A stretch of DNA of 64,000 nucleotides from UBA4416 sp020846025 (GCA_963169295.1 CAUJDD010000083.1:21423-85422), one strand, 5' to 3'. Positions 16,883-26,698 are shown, counted from the stretch's first letter. Notes: generated from the letters alone by a model not told the origin. Translations and numbers: made by a program.

Positions 16883-18321
16883 GCTTGTTCTACCAAATCT
16901 TTTATTATATTTTGAATTTGTTTTTCAAAACTAATTTGTTTGCTAATTGGAGCTGCATGGGTTGATATCTCAAGCTGAAACCGATCAAAATTATTCATAA
17001 CTAATTCTTCAATTATATCAGTTATTTTCATGACCATAATTTTAACATTCTCTATTGTTTCATCATTAATACATACCGAGATAACTGATGGGTTATTAAT
17101 ACAAATAAAATCAGCAGGAGTGATGTTTGAACGAATGACTGACACGAATTCGGATAGCAACGATTTTTCTTTTGAACGTCCGATTGCTCGGTATAAGTCA
17201 AAAATATTTGAAAAATAAAACACCACAATATTTGAACTAAGATTAATATTAGATTTAATACGTTCTTGTTCGTAATGCATCATAGTAGCAAATATTTTTG
17301 TATTTACAGTTCCAACTACCTCATCGCTCAAAGTAAATTCAGAAGACACAATTCCACTTAAAGCAGATGTTCTTCCTTTTTTAGTAAGCTTATATACATT
17401 AATATTTTTTGATATAAGAAACTGAACATCAGTATCTGTAGCGCATTGAATACATTTTGCCTTTACGGTATAATCCTGAAAAACTTCGTTACAATTTTGA
17501 CAGTGATTAATTATTGAAGGCTTATCATAATCAACCCCAATATGTCTTAAATTTTTTGAACATTTAGGGCAATTCAACACGGTATCAATATTATTTTTAA
17601 AATCACTTATTGCACCAATGTATCCACACGGAAAGTGATGGACTAAATCCTCAGAACGCATATTGGCAGAATTACAATTTGGGCATATTTCTCTATATGA
17701 TAAATGCCCTCCTTTACAATTACTGCATAAATAAATCCTATCATGAAAATCTGGCCAAATTAAATTTTCCTTCTCAGCCCATTCCAATATTTCTAAAACT
17801 TTGGCATCTTCAAAAGTATCATAATTAACCGAAATTATTGGATAACTATATCCTATTGAAGTATTCATATCAGCATATGGTTTCAAATTATTTACACTTC
17901 TTGTAAACATATAATTTAATACCTTTTTAAATATTTGAATCTCTATAGAACTTGCCACCGATTGTTCTAGTTGCGTTATACGCATCTGAATTTGATTAAT
18001 ATCGTTAATGGTTTCTGGAATCTGATCAAACGAAACAATAGATCCATCTACTAATTCTTTAATAAATGGATCCTCATTATCTCTATTGTTAATTAGGAAT
18101 ATGGGCTTTAAATAAAATTCAATTTTAGAGTGTGATCTAAATTTCTTAATAATTATTCTTGTAAAATCAAAGTCTCTAGCATCTAATATGATAGCATCAT
18201 AATCTTCATATTGATCTATCATAAGTGAACTAGATGATTCAATAAAATAAAATGATTTATTAAAAAATGAAATCACATTATCTTTAAATTCAATTTTGTC
18301 TTTTGCAATTTTATTAATCAT
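16879..18321 (-). CDS. TackOD1 zinc-ribbon regulatory protein with receiver-like and GGDEF-like ends
   Basis: 480 residues. The N-terminal 120 residues look like a receiver-type alpha/beta domain (DYDAIILDARDFDFTR) without a full set of phosphorylation residues. Residues of about 195-300 hold repeated CxxC ribbons (YLCSNCKGG, EICPNCNSA, HHFPCGYIGA, LNCPKCSKNLRHIGVDYD, NHCQNCNEVF, CIQCATDTD), which match the TackOD1 output domain. The C-terminal 160 residues have the spacing of a degenerate GGDEF domain but no GGDEF signature. It is encoded between the HlyD adaptor and the GT2 synthase, so it probably controls that machinery. The signal and mechanism are unknown. Confidence 0.65.
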   Translation of the reverse strand: MINKIAKDKIEFKDNVISFFNKSFYFIESSSSLMIDQYEDYDAIILDARDFDFTRIIIKKFRSHSKIEFYLKPIFLINNRDNEDPFIKELVDGSIVSFDQIPETINDINQIQMRITQLEQSVASSIEIQIFKKVLNYMFTRSVNNLKPYADMNTSIGYSYPIISVNYDTFEDAKVLEILEWAEKENLIWPDFHDRIYLCSNCKGGHLSYREICPNCNSANMRSEDLVHHFPCGYIGAISDFKNNIDTVLNCPKCSKNLRHIGVDYDKPSIINHCQNCNEVFQDYTVKAKCIQCATDTDVQFLISKNINVYKLTKKGRTSALSGIVSSEFTLSDEVVGTVNTKIFATMMHYEQERIKSNINLSSNIVVFYFSNIFDLYRAIGRSKEKSLLSEFVSVIRSNITPADFICINNPSVISVCINDETIENVKIMVMKITDIIEELVMNNFDRFQLEISTHAAPISKQISFEKQIQNIIKDLVEQA

Positions 18322-18324
18322 ATT

Positions 18325-19452
18325 CTAATTGAATTTTAATTTTGAAATATCTACACTCATCTTATAAAATGTTTTCCACTTCACAAATTCTGTCGAGTCT
18401 TTAGGATAAATATCTCCTGCTATACTTCGTGTAGTAGGCTCATATTTTTTTTGAAATTCTTCTGGTAAAGTATAAGTGGCGATATAAAACCGTTTAAGAA
18501 TTCCAACAGATGTAGTACCATCAGGAAAAGTTATATTAAACTCATCGCCAACATTAAAATATCTCAAATCCTCTTGTTCAAAAAAGGCTTTGATATATGC
18601 CGGATGAGATTGATGTATGGAAATAATGTCTTCCGTTTTCAAAACTGTTTCAAAATCATGGGCATAAATTCTAGTTGCAATTCCATTCACTGGTGATTTA
18701 AAATATTTTGGTTCAGTTAATAACTCTTCGCTAAACAATAGTTTTTGAGAATCATCCATATTATTACCGCCTCCGCCTGTTGATGAATAAATTCGTGGCG
18801 ATTTATAAGTAGCCGAATTAACTTGAGGTCCTAATGTTCTAATTAAACCATATAATTCATTATTTTCTTTTTGGAGTTTTTTATTGAGGGTTTCTAATTT
18901 TAAAATTTCATTTTGAACATAATCTAATCTTGTTTTTGGCAACACATCTAGTATAACTTCATTTGTCAAACGTTTAATCTCACTTTTAAAAGTAGTTATT
19001 AAGCCTTCGTTTTCGGCAATATCTATATTATTTAAAGCAATTTTTTTCTTTATAGAAAATATTTCTTTAACCCACCAGTCATCTTTTTTTGCCCCAACTA
19101 TTGATCCTATACTTATAGATTGCGAAGCACTATTACCATTAATATCATCATCTCTATCTAAAGCATAAGAAAATAAAGTATCATTTACTTGTATGCTATC
19201 TCCCTCATGAACTTTAAAATTAATGATACGGGCATCATCTGTTAATCTAATTTTGGTACTTTCAATAATAACATGACCATAAGCGCTAATGTATGCAAAC
19301 TTAAACAAGAAATAATACGATAAAAACAATAAAAACAATCCTAATAAGCATAGATATAAAATTCTATCCCAGTTACGTTGTTTTTTCTTTTTAACTTTCT
19401 CGTTTACAACTCTAATTAATGATTTATTTCTTTGAAAATTTATACTTTTCAT
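18325..19452 (-). CDS. HlyD-family membrane fusion (adaptor) protein
   Basis: 375 residues: a basic N-terminus, one membrane span (about 30-52, YLCLLGLFLLFLSYYFLF), a lipoyl-like half-motif (INFKVHEGDSIQVNDTLFSY), a coiled-coil hairpin with Lys/Glu/Leu repeats (about 130-205), the matching second half (FKSPVNGIATRIYAHDFETV), and a beta-barrel domain. HlyD-type adaptors bridge the inner membrane and an outer membrane channel. Here the likely partner is the TolC-like protein encoded immediately upstream. A Gly- and Ser-rich insert lies near residues 220-235. Confidence 0.85.
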   Translation of the reverse strand: MKSINFQRNKSLIRVVNEKVKKKKQRNWDRILYLCLLGLFLLFLSYYFLFKFAYISAYGHVIIESTKIRLTDDARIINFKVHEGDSIQVNDTLFSYALDRDDDINGNSASQSISIGSIVGAKKDDWWVKEIFSIKKKIALNNIDIAENEGLITTFKSEIKRLTNEVILDVLPKTRLDYVQNEILKLETLNKKLQKENNELYGLIRTLGPQVNSATYKSPRIYSSTGGGGNNMDDSQKLLFSEELLTEPKYFKSPVNGIATRIYAHDFETVLKTEDIISIHQSHPAYIKAFFEQEDLRYFNVGDEFNITFPDGTTSVGILKRFYIATYTLPEEFQKKYEPTTRSIAGDIYPKDSTEFVKWKTFYKMSVDISKLKFN

Positions 19453-21546
19453 TTATTTGTCATCTTCATTTTTTATTTGAATACTTTGCTTATCAAATTG
19501 AATAAGTTCATCTAAATCATGATACGCTTTCTTCGTAATTTTTATTTTCTCGTACATTGCTTCCATATCCGTTCTATTTTCAAAATCTTTAGTTCTAAAA
19601 GCTAACACACATTTATCTTTCAGTAAATCTAGTTCCTCTATTAATTTTTTATTTAAAAATTCAATATCAATGTTCTCATAAGCCATTAAATAAACTAAAT
19701 GACAAGCACTATTTATCTCCTTTAAAACATTTTCTGGATAATTTAATGGAATTGATACTGATAACTCTAAATGATTAGCATCCGTAAATTGCTTAGCTTC
19801 TTTTAGTATTTGTAAGTACATAGCAAAATATTTCTCTTTATCTTCTTTAAATCCTTCTAATGTATGAGGTTCGATATCTAGATGAATACCCTTTATCTGA
19901 TTTAAAGAAATATTCTGTTTTAAACTATCTAAGTAATTAGTAATTCCTCTATACAATAATTTATTACTACCAATCATTAAATGGATAGACGATGTATAAT
20001 TTTTAGATATAAATTCATTTAATTGAAATAAATAACTCTTTGTAGGATGATATGAAACAACAAGAGGATTAAACTCATTAACTTTACAAAATTCAGTAAT
20101 TACGGTTTGAGAATGATTCTTAAAAGCATCACTCCATATATATATTGCCTTAAATGGAGGGTTTGTTGAAGCAATATTTAAATTTGACAAATTTAAAGGT
20201 TGAGTAAAATCAATAATATTAACGTTAGGGAACTTTGATTTTATATTAATCAACACCTTATAAAGTTCTTGTTTTAAGTCCAACAATTCTATAGCATTAC
20301 TCCAAAAATCATCTAATATAAATAAAGCCGTATTTGGATTAAATTCCACATCACCTAGTTTTTGTTTCACATCTTCGGTTCTTAACAACTCCAAATACAC
20401 TAAACGTTTATGGTATAAGTTTTTAAATTGTTTTAATTTATATTGATATTCATAGTAAAGATTGAGCAAGAAACTCTGTGAGTTGAAAGTTCGAGTAGGT
20501 GTTTGAAAATTATTTATTTGCTGCTGTAAGATATAGTATTCTCTTTTATCCTTTTGGTTTAATGTTAAGGGTGCTGATAAATTAAACCCAACAGATACGT
20601 ATGATCTATCTGGAAGTAGTGTATTATACACATCATAATAACTATATCTAGTATATGCCTTTAAACTCATTTCTTTAAAATATGAACTTTGACGTTTAGC
20701 AATAGTTGCATAATTTAATGTATCATTTTGAATACTATCTTGTAACAAACAATATTGAATAAGTTTCTGAATATTAATATCGAGGATAGGCAACTCTGCA
20801 TCTTTTAATTGTCCCTGATTTGATCCTGCCTCATTGTAATTTTTGTAGATGTTAAATTGAGCATTAATATCAGTTGTGTTTTGTATAACCTTTAAATAAT
20901 TATCCTTTGTAATATGTTTAATTGTCCATAATTGCTCAATTAATTGTGATTGTTTTATGTTTAAATCCTGACGTTTATTTAATATCAGTAATTTCTTATT
21001 ATTAAAATAACTTATAATTTCTGCGGTTTGTGAGGCTTGAAAGGCTTCTAAATTCTCTCTCATTTGTTTTTTTAAGAGCATTTCATGTTCAAGTTTCAAC
21101 AATTTCAATTTCTGCTTATATTCATACAAGCCATTATTTAATAAGTCCCAATCTATTCCGGCAATGGCTCTTCTTTTAAAAACGACAATCTCTTCAGGAT
21201 CGACTAATGGTGCTTTTAAATTCTCTTGATAAGCTAATGTAAAGCGTACCCCATGCTCTTTTTGATAAATTCGTTGCTGTACCAAATTAGATTTTAACAA
21301 TAAATTCTTATAATTATGCTGCTTCTCATCATCTGATATTTTAAAAGGCTCATTAATTAATTTTGCAGACGAATCTATAATCAAATTATCAAATGTGGAA
21401 TTTTTATGATTTAACCATATTGTATTTAATTGCTGAATGTATTTAGAAACTACCGAATCAATAGATTGAGAATATATTTGGCATCTGATTCCGTTAAAAA
21501 ACATCAGAATAAAAACAAGATCTATATACCGAAATTTAATCATCAA
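19453..21546 (-). CDS. TolC-like outer membrane protein fused to a TIM-barrel hydrolase-like domain
   Basis: 697 residues with a signal peptide. Residues of about 40-450 are rich in long amphipathic helices and beta segments, with the layout of outer membrane efflux proteins (two helical hairpins, and strands such as LKAYTRYSYYDVY and YVSVGFNLSAPL). The C-terminal 230 residues resemble a glycoside hydrolase-type TIM barrel: FKAIYIWSDAF, NPLVVSYHP, IKGIHLDIEPHTLEGF (acidic pair near residue 555), LSVSIPLNYP and VYLMAYEN. The combination resembles a fused PgaA/PgaB-type export and trimming unit, although PgaA itself is a TPR porin and not TolC-like. Its stop adjoins the HlyD start directly. The domain calls are by eye. 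Confidence 0.6.
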   Translation of the reverse strand: MMIKFRYIDLVFILMFFNGIRCQIYSQSIDSVVSKYIQQLNTIWLNHKNSTFDNLIIDSSAKLINEPFKISDDEKQHNYKNLLLKSNLVQQRIYQKEHGVRFTLAYQENLKAPLVDPEEIVVFKRRAIAGIDWDLLNNGLYEYKQKLKLLKLEHEMLLKKQMRENLEAFQASQTAEIISYFNNKKLLILNKRQDLNIKQSQLIEQLWTIKHITKDNYLKVIQNTTDINAQFNIYKNYNEAGSNQGQLKDAELPILDINIQKLIQYCLLQDSIQNDTLNYATIAKRQSSYFKEMSLKAYTRYSYYDVYNTLLPDRSYVSVGFNLSAPLTLNQKDKREYYILQQQINNFQTPTRTFNSQSFLLNLYYEYQYKLKQFKNLYHKRLVYLELLRTEDVKQKLGDVEFNPNTALFILDDFWSNAIELLDLKQELYKVLINIKSKFPNVNIIDFTQPLNLSNLNIASTNPPFKAIYIWSDAFKNHSQTVITEFCKVNEFNPLVVSYHPTKSYLFQLNEFISKNYTSSIHLMIGSNKLLYRGITNYLDSLKQNISLNQIKGIHLDIEPHTLEGFKEDKEKYFAMYLQILKEAKQFTDANHLELSVSIPLNYPENVLKEINSACHLVYLMAYENIDIEFLNKKLIEELDLLKDKCVLAFRTKDFENRTDMEAMYEKIKITKKAYHDLDELIQFDKQSIQIKNEDDK

Positions 21547-21751
21547 TTTTAGCGGCGCAAATGTAAATATTTATCTAATTTTTAAGCTATTATATTTGAT
21601 GTTTGTTGTCAAATTAACACTTTAATAGATTATTTAATCGTTTTAGATTGTTAAATTTATGCTTTATACAGAATATCTACAAGTTTCAATTTTTGATCCA
21701 AGTATAACGAAGATTGTAAAAAATCATTAGCAATTTATGAGCTAAAAACCT

Positions 21752-21759
21752 TACTTTCG
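21752..21759 (+). promoter_or_regulatory. -7 promoter box of the malic enzyme gene
   Basis: TACTTTCG differs from TAnnTTTG at one base and lies 21 bases before the ATG. The upstream half of the 21547-21780 gap is very AT-rich and shows no other distinct signal. Confidence 0.35.
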
Positions 21760-21780
21760 TTTTCTCAAAATAAAACATCT

Positions 21781-24051
21781 ATGGCTAAATTTAAAAAGCA
21801 AGATGCTCTTGATTATCATTCGCAAGGCAGACCCGGAAAAATTGAAGTAATTCCTACAAAACCATACAGTACACAACGTGATTTAACGCTTGCCTATTCG
21901 CCTGGCGTTGCAGAACCTTGTTTGGAAATAGAAAAAAATGCCGAAGATGCCTATAAATATACAGCTAAAGGGAATTTAGTTGCAGTTATTTCTAATGGTA
22001 CTGCCGTATTAGGATTGGGAGATATTGGTGCACTGGCTTCAAAACCAGTGATGGAAGGTAAAGGTTTATTATTTAAAATTTTTGCGGATATTGATGTATT
22101 TGATATTGAAGTAAACACCAAAAATATTGATGATTTTGTACAAACTGTAAAAAATATTGCCCCAACATTTGGTGGCATTAATTTAGAAGACATAAAAGCA
22201 CCTGAATGTTTTGAAATTGAACGCCGCTTAAAAGAAGAGTTAGATATTCCATTAATGCACGACGACCAACATGGTACAGCTATCATTTCATCAGCGGGAT
22301 TAATTAATGCTGTTGAGTTATCTGGCAAGAAAATGAGTAACGTAAAACTCGTTATAAATGGTGCGGGAGCTTCGGCAAACTCATGTGCAAAAATGTATAT
22401 TGCAGTTGGGGTAAAAAAAGAAAATATTGTAATGCTGGATAGTAAAGGTGTTATTCATAAAAACAGAACAGACTTAGACCAGTATAAATCCTTTTTTGCA
22501 TCTAATAATACCAAAATTAATACCCTCGAAGAAGCGGTGAAAGGTGCCGATGTGTTTGTAGGGTTATCAAAAGGCAATGTCTTAACACAAGACATGGTTC
22601 GCTCTATGGCTCCTAATTGTATTGTATTCGCTCTGGCCAACCCTACTCCCGAAATTTCTTATGAAGAAGCCATTGCTGCTCGTCCTGATATAATTGTTGC
22701 AACGGGAAGAAGCGATCATCCTAACCAAGTGAATAATGTTATAGGATTTCCTTTTATTTTTAGAGGTGCACTTGATGTACGTGCAACTTGCATAAATGAA
22801 GAAATGAAATTGGCAGCAGCCTTAGCCATTGCTGCTTTAGCTAAAGAAAGTGTACCAGATTATGTTAACTTAGCTTATGGATCAAAAAATATCACCTTTG
22901 GTACCGATTATATTATACCAAAACCAATTGATAACCGTTTAATCTCAAGAGTTAGTGCGGCAGTAGCCAAAGCAGCCATAGATAGTGGTGTAGCTAAACA
23001 CACCATTACCGATTGGGAAACATATAAAAACGACCTTGATAATCGTTTAGGAAAGGATAATCGTTTAATGAGAAGCCTTGCAAATAAAGCAAAATCAAAC
23101 CCTAAACGTATTGTATTTACCGAAGCAGATAATTACAAAATCCTAAAAGCAGCTCAATTAGCAAAAGACGAAGGTATTGCAAAACCAATATTACTTGGAA
23201 ATAAAGAAAAAATATTAGCCTTGCTCGAAACTCACCAAATAGATATGGGCGATGCACCTATTATTGATCCTTGGTTGCCAGAAGAAGAAGAAAAACGCAT
23301 TGAATTTGGTGATATATTATGGGCTAAAATGCAACGCAAAGGCATTACACAATACGATGCCAGAAAATTAATGCGCGACCGTAATTACTTTGGTGCTATG
23401 ATGGTAGAACGTGGTATGGCCGACGCTATGATTTCAGGCCTTACCCGAAAATATGGTGCACCTATAAAACCTGCTTTAGAAATAATAGGTGTGCAAGAAG
23501 GAGTAAGCCGCGTAGCTGGATTATACATGATGATTACCAAACGTGGCCCTTACTTTTTTGCTGACACAACTATGAATCTTGACCCAAATGCTCAACAATT
23601 GGCAGATATTGCGGTTTTAACAGCTAATACCGTTAAACAATATAATATAACGCCTCGAATTGCCTTGTTGTCATATTCTAATTTTGGTTCAGCCGAGGGA
23701 GATATACCTAAAAAAGTACAAGAAACTGTAAAAATTTTACACGAAAATTATCCTGGATTAATTGTAGATGGAGATGTTCAAGCTAATTTTGCTTTAGATA
23801 ATGAATTATTAAAAGAGCAATTTCCTTTTAGTACCCTAGTAGATAAAGATGTAAACACTTTTATATTCCCAAATCTTGCATCTGGTAACATTGCATATAA
23901 AATTTTACAACAATTGGGTGGTGCAGAGGCTATTGGACCAATTTTAATTGGGCTTAAAAAACCCGTACATGTTTTACAACTAGGAAGCTCCGTTCGCGAA
24001 ATTGTAAACATGATAACCATTGCAGTTATAGATGCTCAAAATAAAAAATAG
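21781..24051 (+). CDS. maeB: NADP-dependent malic enzyme with phosphotransacetylase-like C-terminus
   Basis: 756 residues, the usual length of MaeB. The N-terminal malic enzyme half (1-410) has TLAYSPGVAEPC, GDIGALASKPVMEGK, FGGINLEDIKAPECFEIE, MHDDQHGTAI and the nucleotide-binding VINGAGASANS. The C-terminal half (about 430-756) is a phosphate acetyltransferase-like domain (RIVFTEADNYKILKAA, GLTRKYGAPIKPALEIIG, LLSYSNFGSAEG, VDGDVQANFALD), which is generally regulatory in this family. It converts malate to pyruvate with NADPH formation. The gene stands alone on its strand. Confidence 0.96.
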   Translation: MAKFKKQDALDYHSQGRPGKIEVIPTKPYSTQRDLTLAYSPGVAEPCLEIEKNAEDAYKYTAKGNLVAVISNGTAVLGLGDIGALASKPVMEGKGLLFKIFADIDVFDIEVNTKNIDDFVQTVKNIAPTFGGINLEDIKAPECFEIERRLKEELDIPLMHDDQHGTAIISSAGLINAVELSGKKMSNVKLVINGAGASANSCAKMYIAVGVKKENIVMLDSKGVIHKNRTDLDQYKSFFASNNTKINTLEEAVKGADVFVGLSKGNVLTQDMVRSMAPNCIVFALANPTPEISYEEAIAARPDIIVATGRSDHPNQVNNVIGFPFIFRGALDVRATCINEEMKLAAALAIAALAKESVPDYVNLAYGSKNITFGTDYIIPKPIDNRLISRVSAAVAKAAIDSGVAKHTITDWETYKNDLDNRLGKDNRLMRSLANKAKSNPKRIVFTEADNYKILKAAQLAKDEGIAKPILLGNKEKILALLETHQIDMGDAPIIDPWLPEEEEKRIEFGDILWAKMQRKGITQYDARKLMRDRNYFGAMMVERGMADAMISGLTRKYGAPIKPALEIIGVQEGVSRVAGLYMMITKRGPYFFADTTMNLDPNAQQLADIAVLTANTVKQYNITPRIALLSYSNFGSAEGDIPKKVQETVKILHENYPGLIVDGDVQANFALDNELLKEQFPFSTLVDKDVNTFIFPNLASGNIAYKILQQLGGAEAIGPILIGLKKPVHVLQLGSSVREIVNMITIAVIDAQNKK

Positions 24052-24106
24052 AATGTTCAAGTTTTTTTTAAAACAATTGCGTCCTAATTATTGGAGACGT
24101 TTATAT

Positions 24107-24493
24107 ATGAAAATAGTAATTCTAATTTTGATTTCATTCATATTTGTAATCTCTTGTAAGAAAATTAAACTTCCCGACAACCAATCTGAATTATTAATTG
24201 GAAAGTGGAAATATGTTTCTAGCAGTGGCGGAATGACAGGCAAGCAAGAAAATACAAATCAATCTGAAATAGAATTTACTAAATATGGGAAGTTCAAATT
24301 TAAAGACAAGAAATTATTTACTTTCAATAAGAATTTTGAATTTAAGTATGTAACCTCAATTTATAATCATAAAGAAGTTACTGCAATAAAATACAGTGAC
24401 AATTTTATTCAATCATTTTTAATAAGAAATGACACATTATTTTTGAATGACGAAGTTTATGATGGCTATAGTTACACTTATATTAGAAAATAA
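24107..24493 (+). CDS. Small lipoprotein (lipocalin-like), possibly a captured cassette gene
   Basis: 128 residues from the ATG at 24107, giving MKIVILILISFIFVISCKK, a lipoprotein signal with Cys17. An upstream ATG overlapping the malic enzyme gene would bury this signal. The body (SELLIGKWKYVSSSGG and alternating strands ending DEVYDGYSYTYI) looks like the lipocalin-like or META-like small barrels common in Bacteroidota lipoproteins. Its stop is followed 10 bases later by the same repeat end found in the cassette array at 58-64 kb, so it may be a lone integrated cassette. No matching start sequence was found. Confidence 0.7.
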   Translation: MKIVILILISFIFVISCKKIKLPDNQSELLIGKWKYVSSSGGMTGKQENTNQSEIEFTKYGKFKFKDKKLFTFNKNFEFKYVTSIYNHKEVTAIKYSDNFIQSFLIRNDTLFLNDEVYDGYSYTYIRK

Positions 24494-24655
24494 CAACTAC
24501 CGCCAACATATAGGGATTAAACGATGTTCTGCTTCCTTGCTTTGGTAGGCTCAGATAACCAGCATTAGCTGTTTTCCATTTTTATTTGTATTTTAGTTTC
24601 ACAAATAACAAACAGCTTGTGTTAATTATATTGAGTTTTTTCAAAGGCTGAAGTT
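24494..24655 (+). repeat. Solitary copy of the cassette-array repeat (attC-like)
   Basis: The 5' end CGCCAACATATAGGGATTAA and the 3' end (AACAAACAGCTTGTG, a 20-base loop, then CAAAGGCTG-AA-GTT at 24607-24655) are shared with the repeats of the 57.7-64 kb array. The 3' hairpin has the same 49-nt span. The middle differs, lacks the transposase relic, and the 5' hairpin is broken because its second arm is missing. The 60 bases between here and lipB hold nothing recognisable. Confidence 0.75.
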
Positions 24656-24717
24656 ATTAGCTAAAGCAATAGAACAAAAATACAACTAGATTATTTTGGA
24701 GGAGTTTAAAATCTAGG

Positions 24718-25449
24718 CTAAAAAATTAATTCAGTCGAATTATTTTCTATTAATTTACATTCAAACAAAGTACAAAAATTTTTCTTCAATTTTTGCTTCA
24801 CCTCGTTCAAATTTAAATCCTGTCCTACTTCTTTATTTAAGCTTGTTACTGCTTTGTTATGAATACCACAAGGTATAATGTTTTGAAAATAATTCAAGTC
24901 GGCATTCACATTAAAACCCCAGCCGTGCATAGTTACCCACCGGCTACATCTTACGCCAAAAGCACAAATTTTACGAGCTTTAAAGCTATTATCTGCATCT
25001 AACCACACACCTGTTTCGCCTTTGCTTCTTTCTCCTTTTACGCCATACTCGGCAATAGTCATTATGATTGTTTCTTCAAGTAAACGTAAATATTTATGAA
25101 TATCGGTGAAGAAATGATCTAAATCTAAAATAGGATAACCTACTAACTGACCAGGCCCATGATAGGTAATATCCCCACCTCTATTTATCTTATAATAATT
25201 TGCCTCTTTCTCCTTCAGTTGTTCTTGATTAATTAATAAATGAGAGGTGTCGCCACTTTTACCAAGTGTATAAACATGCGGATGTTCTACAAATAAGAGA
25301 TAATTATGGGTAGATGTTTGATGATGAATGTCTAAATCTCGATTGGCAATTTTTTGTTGGATTGTTTTATTAAAAATTTGTTCTTGATAATCCCAACATT
25401 GCTTATAATCAATAAGACCTAAGTCCTGAAAAAGTACTTCCTTATTCAA
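24718..25449 (-). CDS. lipB: Octanoyltransferase LipB
   Basis: 243 residues, normal length. It moves octanoyl groups from acyl carrier protein to lipoyl domains, the first step of lipoate synthesis. Motifs visible are the RGGDITYHGPGQLVGYPILD block, KICAFGVRCSRWVTMHGWGFNVN with the family lysine, and NIIPCGI with the catalytic cysteine. It lies 21 bases downstream of the SIS isomerase gene and may share its transcript. lipA is not in the window. Confidence 0.95.
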   Translation of the reverse strand: MNKEVLFQDLGLIDYKQCWDYQEQIFNKTIQQKIANRDLDIHHQTSTHNYLLFVEHPHVYTLGKSGDTSHLLINQEQLKEKEANYYKINRGGDITYHGPGQLVGYPILDLDHFFTDIHKYLRLLEETIIMTIAEYGVKGERSKGETGVWLDADNSFKARKICAFGVRCSRWVTMHGWGFNVNADLNYFQNIIPCGIHNKAVTSLNKEVGQDLNLNEVKQKLKKNFCTLFECKLIENNSTELIF

Positions 25450-25470
25450 TGTAGTTAAAATTTAATACCA

Positions 25471-26451
25471 TTAGCACTTAGCTAATTCATTCTTCAACTT
25501 TGTAATTACGTTTACTTCTATTGGGTCAATATTTTTCAAGTCAGCTAAGTAACAAGAAATCCAATCGCCTATATTAATCAAATAAAAAAACTGTTCGGTT
25601 TTAGTTTTCCCTTTGGCTACTATATCTATAACGGAACTACTATATTGACTAAATAATGGTTTACATAATTCGTAACGCTTAATCGTTCTTTCATAATCAA
25701 AAGAAGTTCTAAATGTTACTACAGCCAAATTACTATTCTTCTCAACCCAACCAACTAATTCGTTATGATTCATTTCGGGTAATGTGTGATGCCAGCAAAG
25801 CATTTTGCTGTTTTCATTTATTTGCTGGCGGAAACGAACAGCAGTACCTTCGCATGTGCCTAACGAATAAATTACAGTTAGTTTTTGAAATAATTGTTTA
25901 GCAATTTTATCCGCTTCTGCTTTAATAGAATGATGTTCGGTGTTTAAAAGCGTGATAGCATCTTTTACTTGCTTTAAAAAATCTGTTTTTACAAAACCAT
26001 TAAACTGAATGATTTTAATGAGTTGAACTAAAGAATAACCGATACAAGAACGTGGTGGATGACCACCAGGAATAATTATGGTATCGTATTGATGCTGTTT
26101 AGCTATTTCTAGAATTTGCCCACCACTTGTAACACACACAATTTGAGCTTTTTTAGCAATAGCTTGTTGCATAGCCGAGATAGTTTCTTCGGTATTGCCG
26201 CTATAAGAAGATATAATTACTAAAGAATGGTTATTAACAAACTCAGGTAAAAAATAATCTTTATTAATGATAACAGGTACAGGGCACTCGCTTTGAATAA
26301 GTTCGGCCAAGATTGTACCACCAATCCCAGAACCACCTAAGCCCGTAACAATAATATTTTGAATGTGTTGTTTTTGAGTTAAAACAGCTTTATCAGCAAT
26401 ATCTAACGCTTCTTGTAATTGGCTTGTAAATCTTTCAACTAAAGTCTTCAT
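25471..26451 (-). CDS. Bifunctional phosphoglucose/phosphomannose isomerase (SIS domain)
   Basis: 326 residues of the archaeal-type PGI/PMI family. Visible motifs are GLGGSGIGG, ISSYSGNTEETI (sugar-phosphate binding serines and threonine), CVTSGG, GGHPPRSCIGYS, and the catalytic EMNHNELVGW, followed by TEQFFYLINIGDWISCYLA. It should interconvert fructose 6-phosphate with glucose 6-phosphate and mannose 6-phosphate. It precedes lipB on the same strand. Confidence 0.9.
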   Translation of the reverse strand: MKTLVERFTSQLQEALDIADKAVLTQKQHIQNIIVTGLGGSGIGGTILAELIQSECPVPVIINKDYFLPEFVNNHSLVIISSYSGNTEETISAMQQAIAKKAQIVCVTSGGQILEIAKQHQYDTIIIPGGHPPRSCIGYSLVQLIKIIQFNGFVKTDFLKQVKDAITLLNTEHHSIKAEADKIAKQLFQKLTVIYSLGTCEGTAVRFRQQINENSKMLCWHHTLPEMNHNELVGWVEKNSNLAVVTFRTSFDYERTIKRYELCKPLFSQYSSSVIDIVAKGKTKTEQFFYLINIGDWISCYLADLKNIDPIEVNVITKLKNELAKC

Positions 26452-26514
26452 ATAAAATTATAATACCGTAAAATTAACGAAAAAATTGAAGATTTATTGC
26501 CATAAGCTTAGAAT

Positions 26515-26617
26515 CCTTCAAATTGCCTAACAGAATTTATCCATTCCGAGGGTACTTCTACGGTTTGTCTAGTGTCGTAATTCATGCATACTAAGGTGCT
26601 TTTTCCAAAGGCGGCTA
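26515..26617 (-). pseudogene. Duplicated 3' fragment of the acyl-CoA thioesterase gene
   Basis: These 103 bases match 29726-29828, the last codons of the thioesterase gene, at all but two positions, in the same orientation. Read on the minus strand they encode the terminal peptide including AAFGKSTLVCMNYD, ending QFEGF-stop where the complete gene ends QFEGL-stop. The match ends abruptly at GGCGGCTA. The two copies flank the large T9SS protein gene as direct repeats, a sign of duplication with loss or of insertion of the intervening gene. Confidence 0.9.
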
Positions 26618-26698
26618 AGTATCTTAAATATGATTTATTTCAATAAAATCATTGGAATTTATAATTCCTAATTTACAATCACTAAACGGTATTGGTAT

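Noticed and set aside
24079..24107. Cassette start at the GTTTATATATG before the lipoprotein gene
   Set aside because: It is not complementary to the CCGCCAAC end at 24500-24507, and the short inverted repeat around it is weak.
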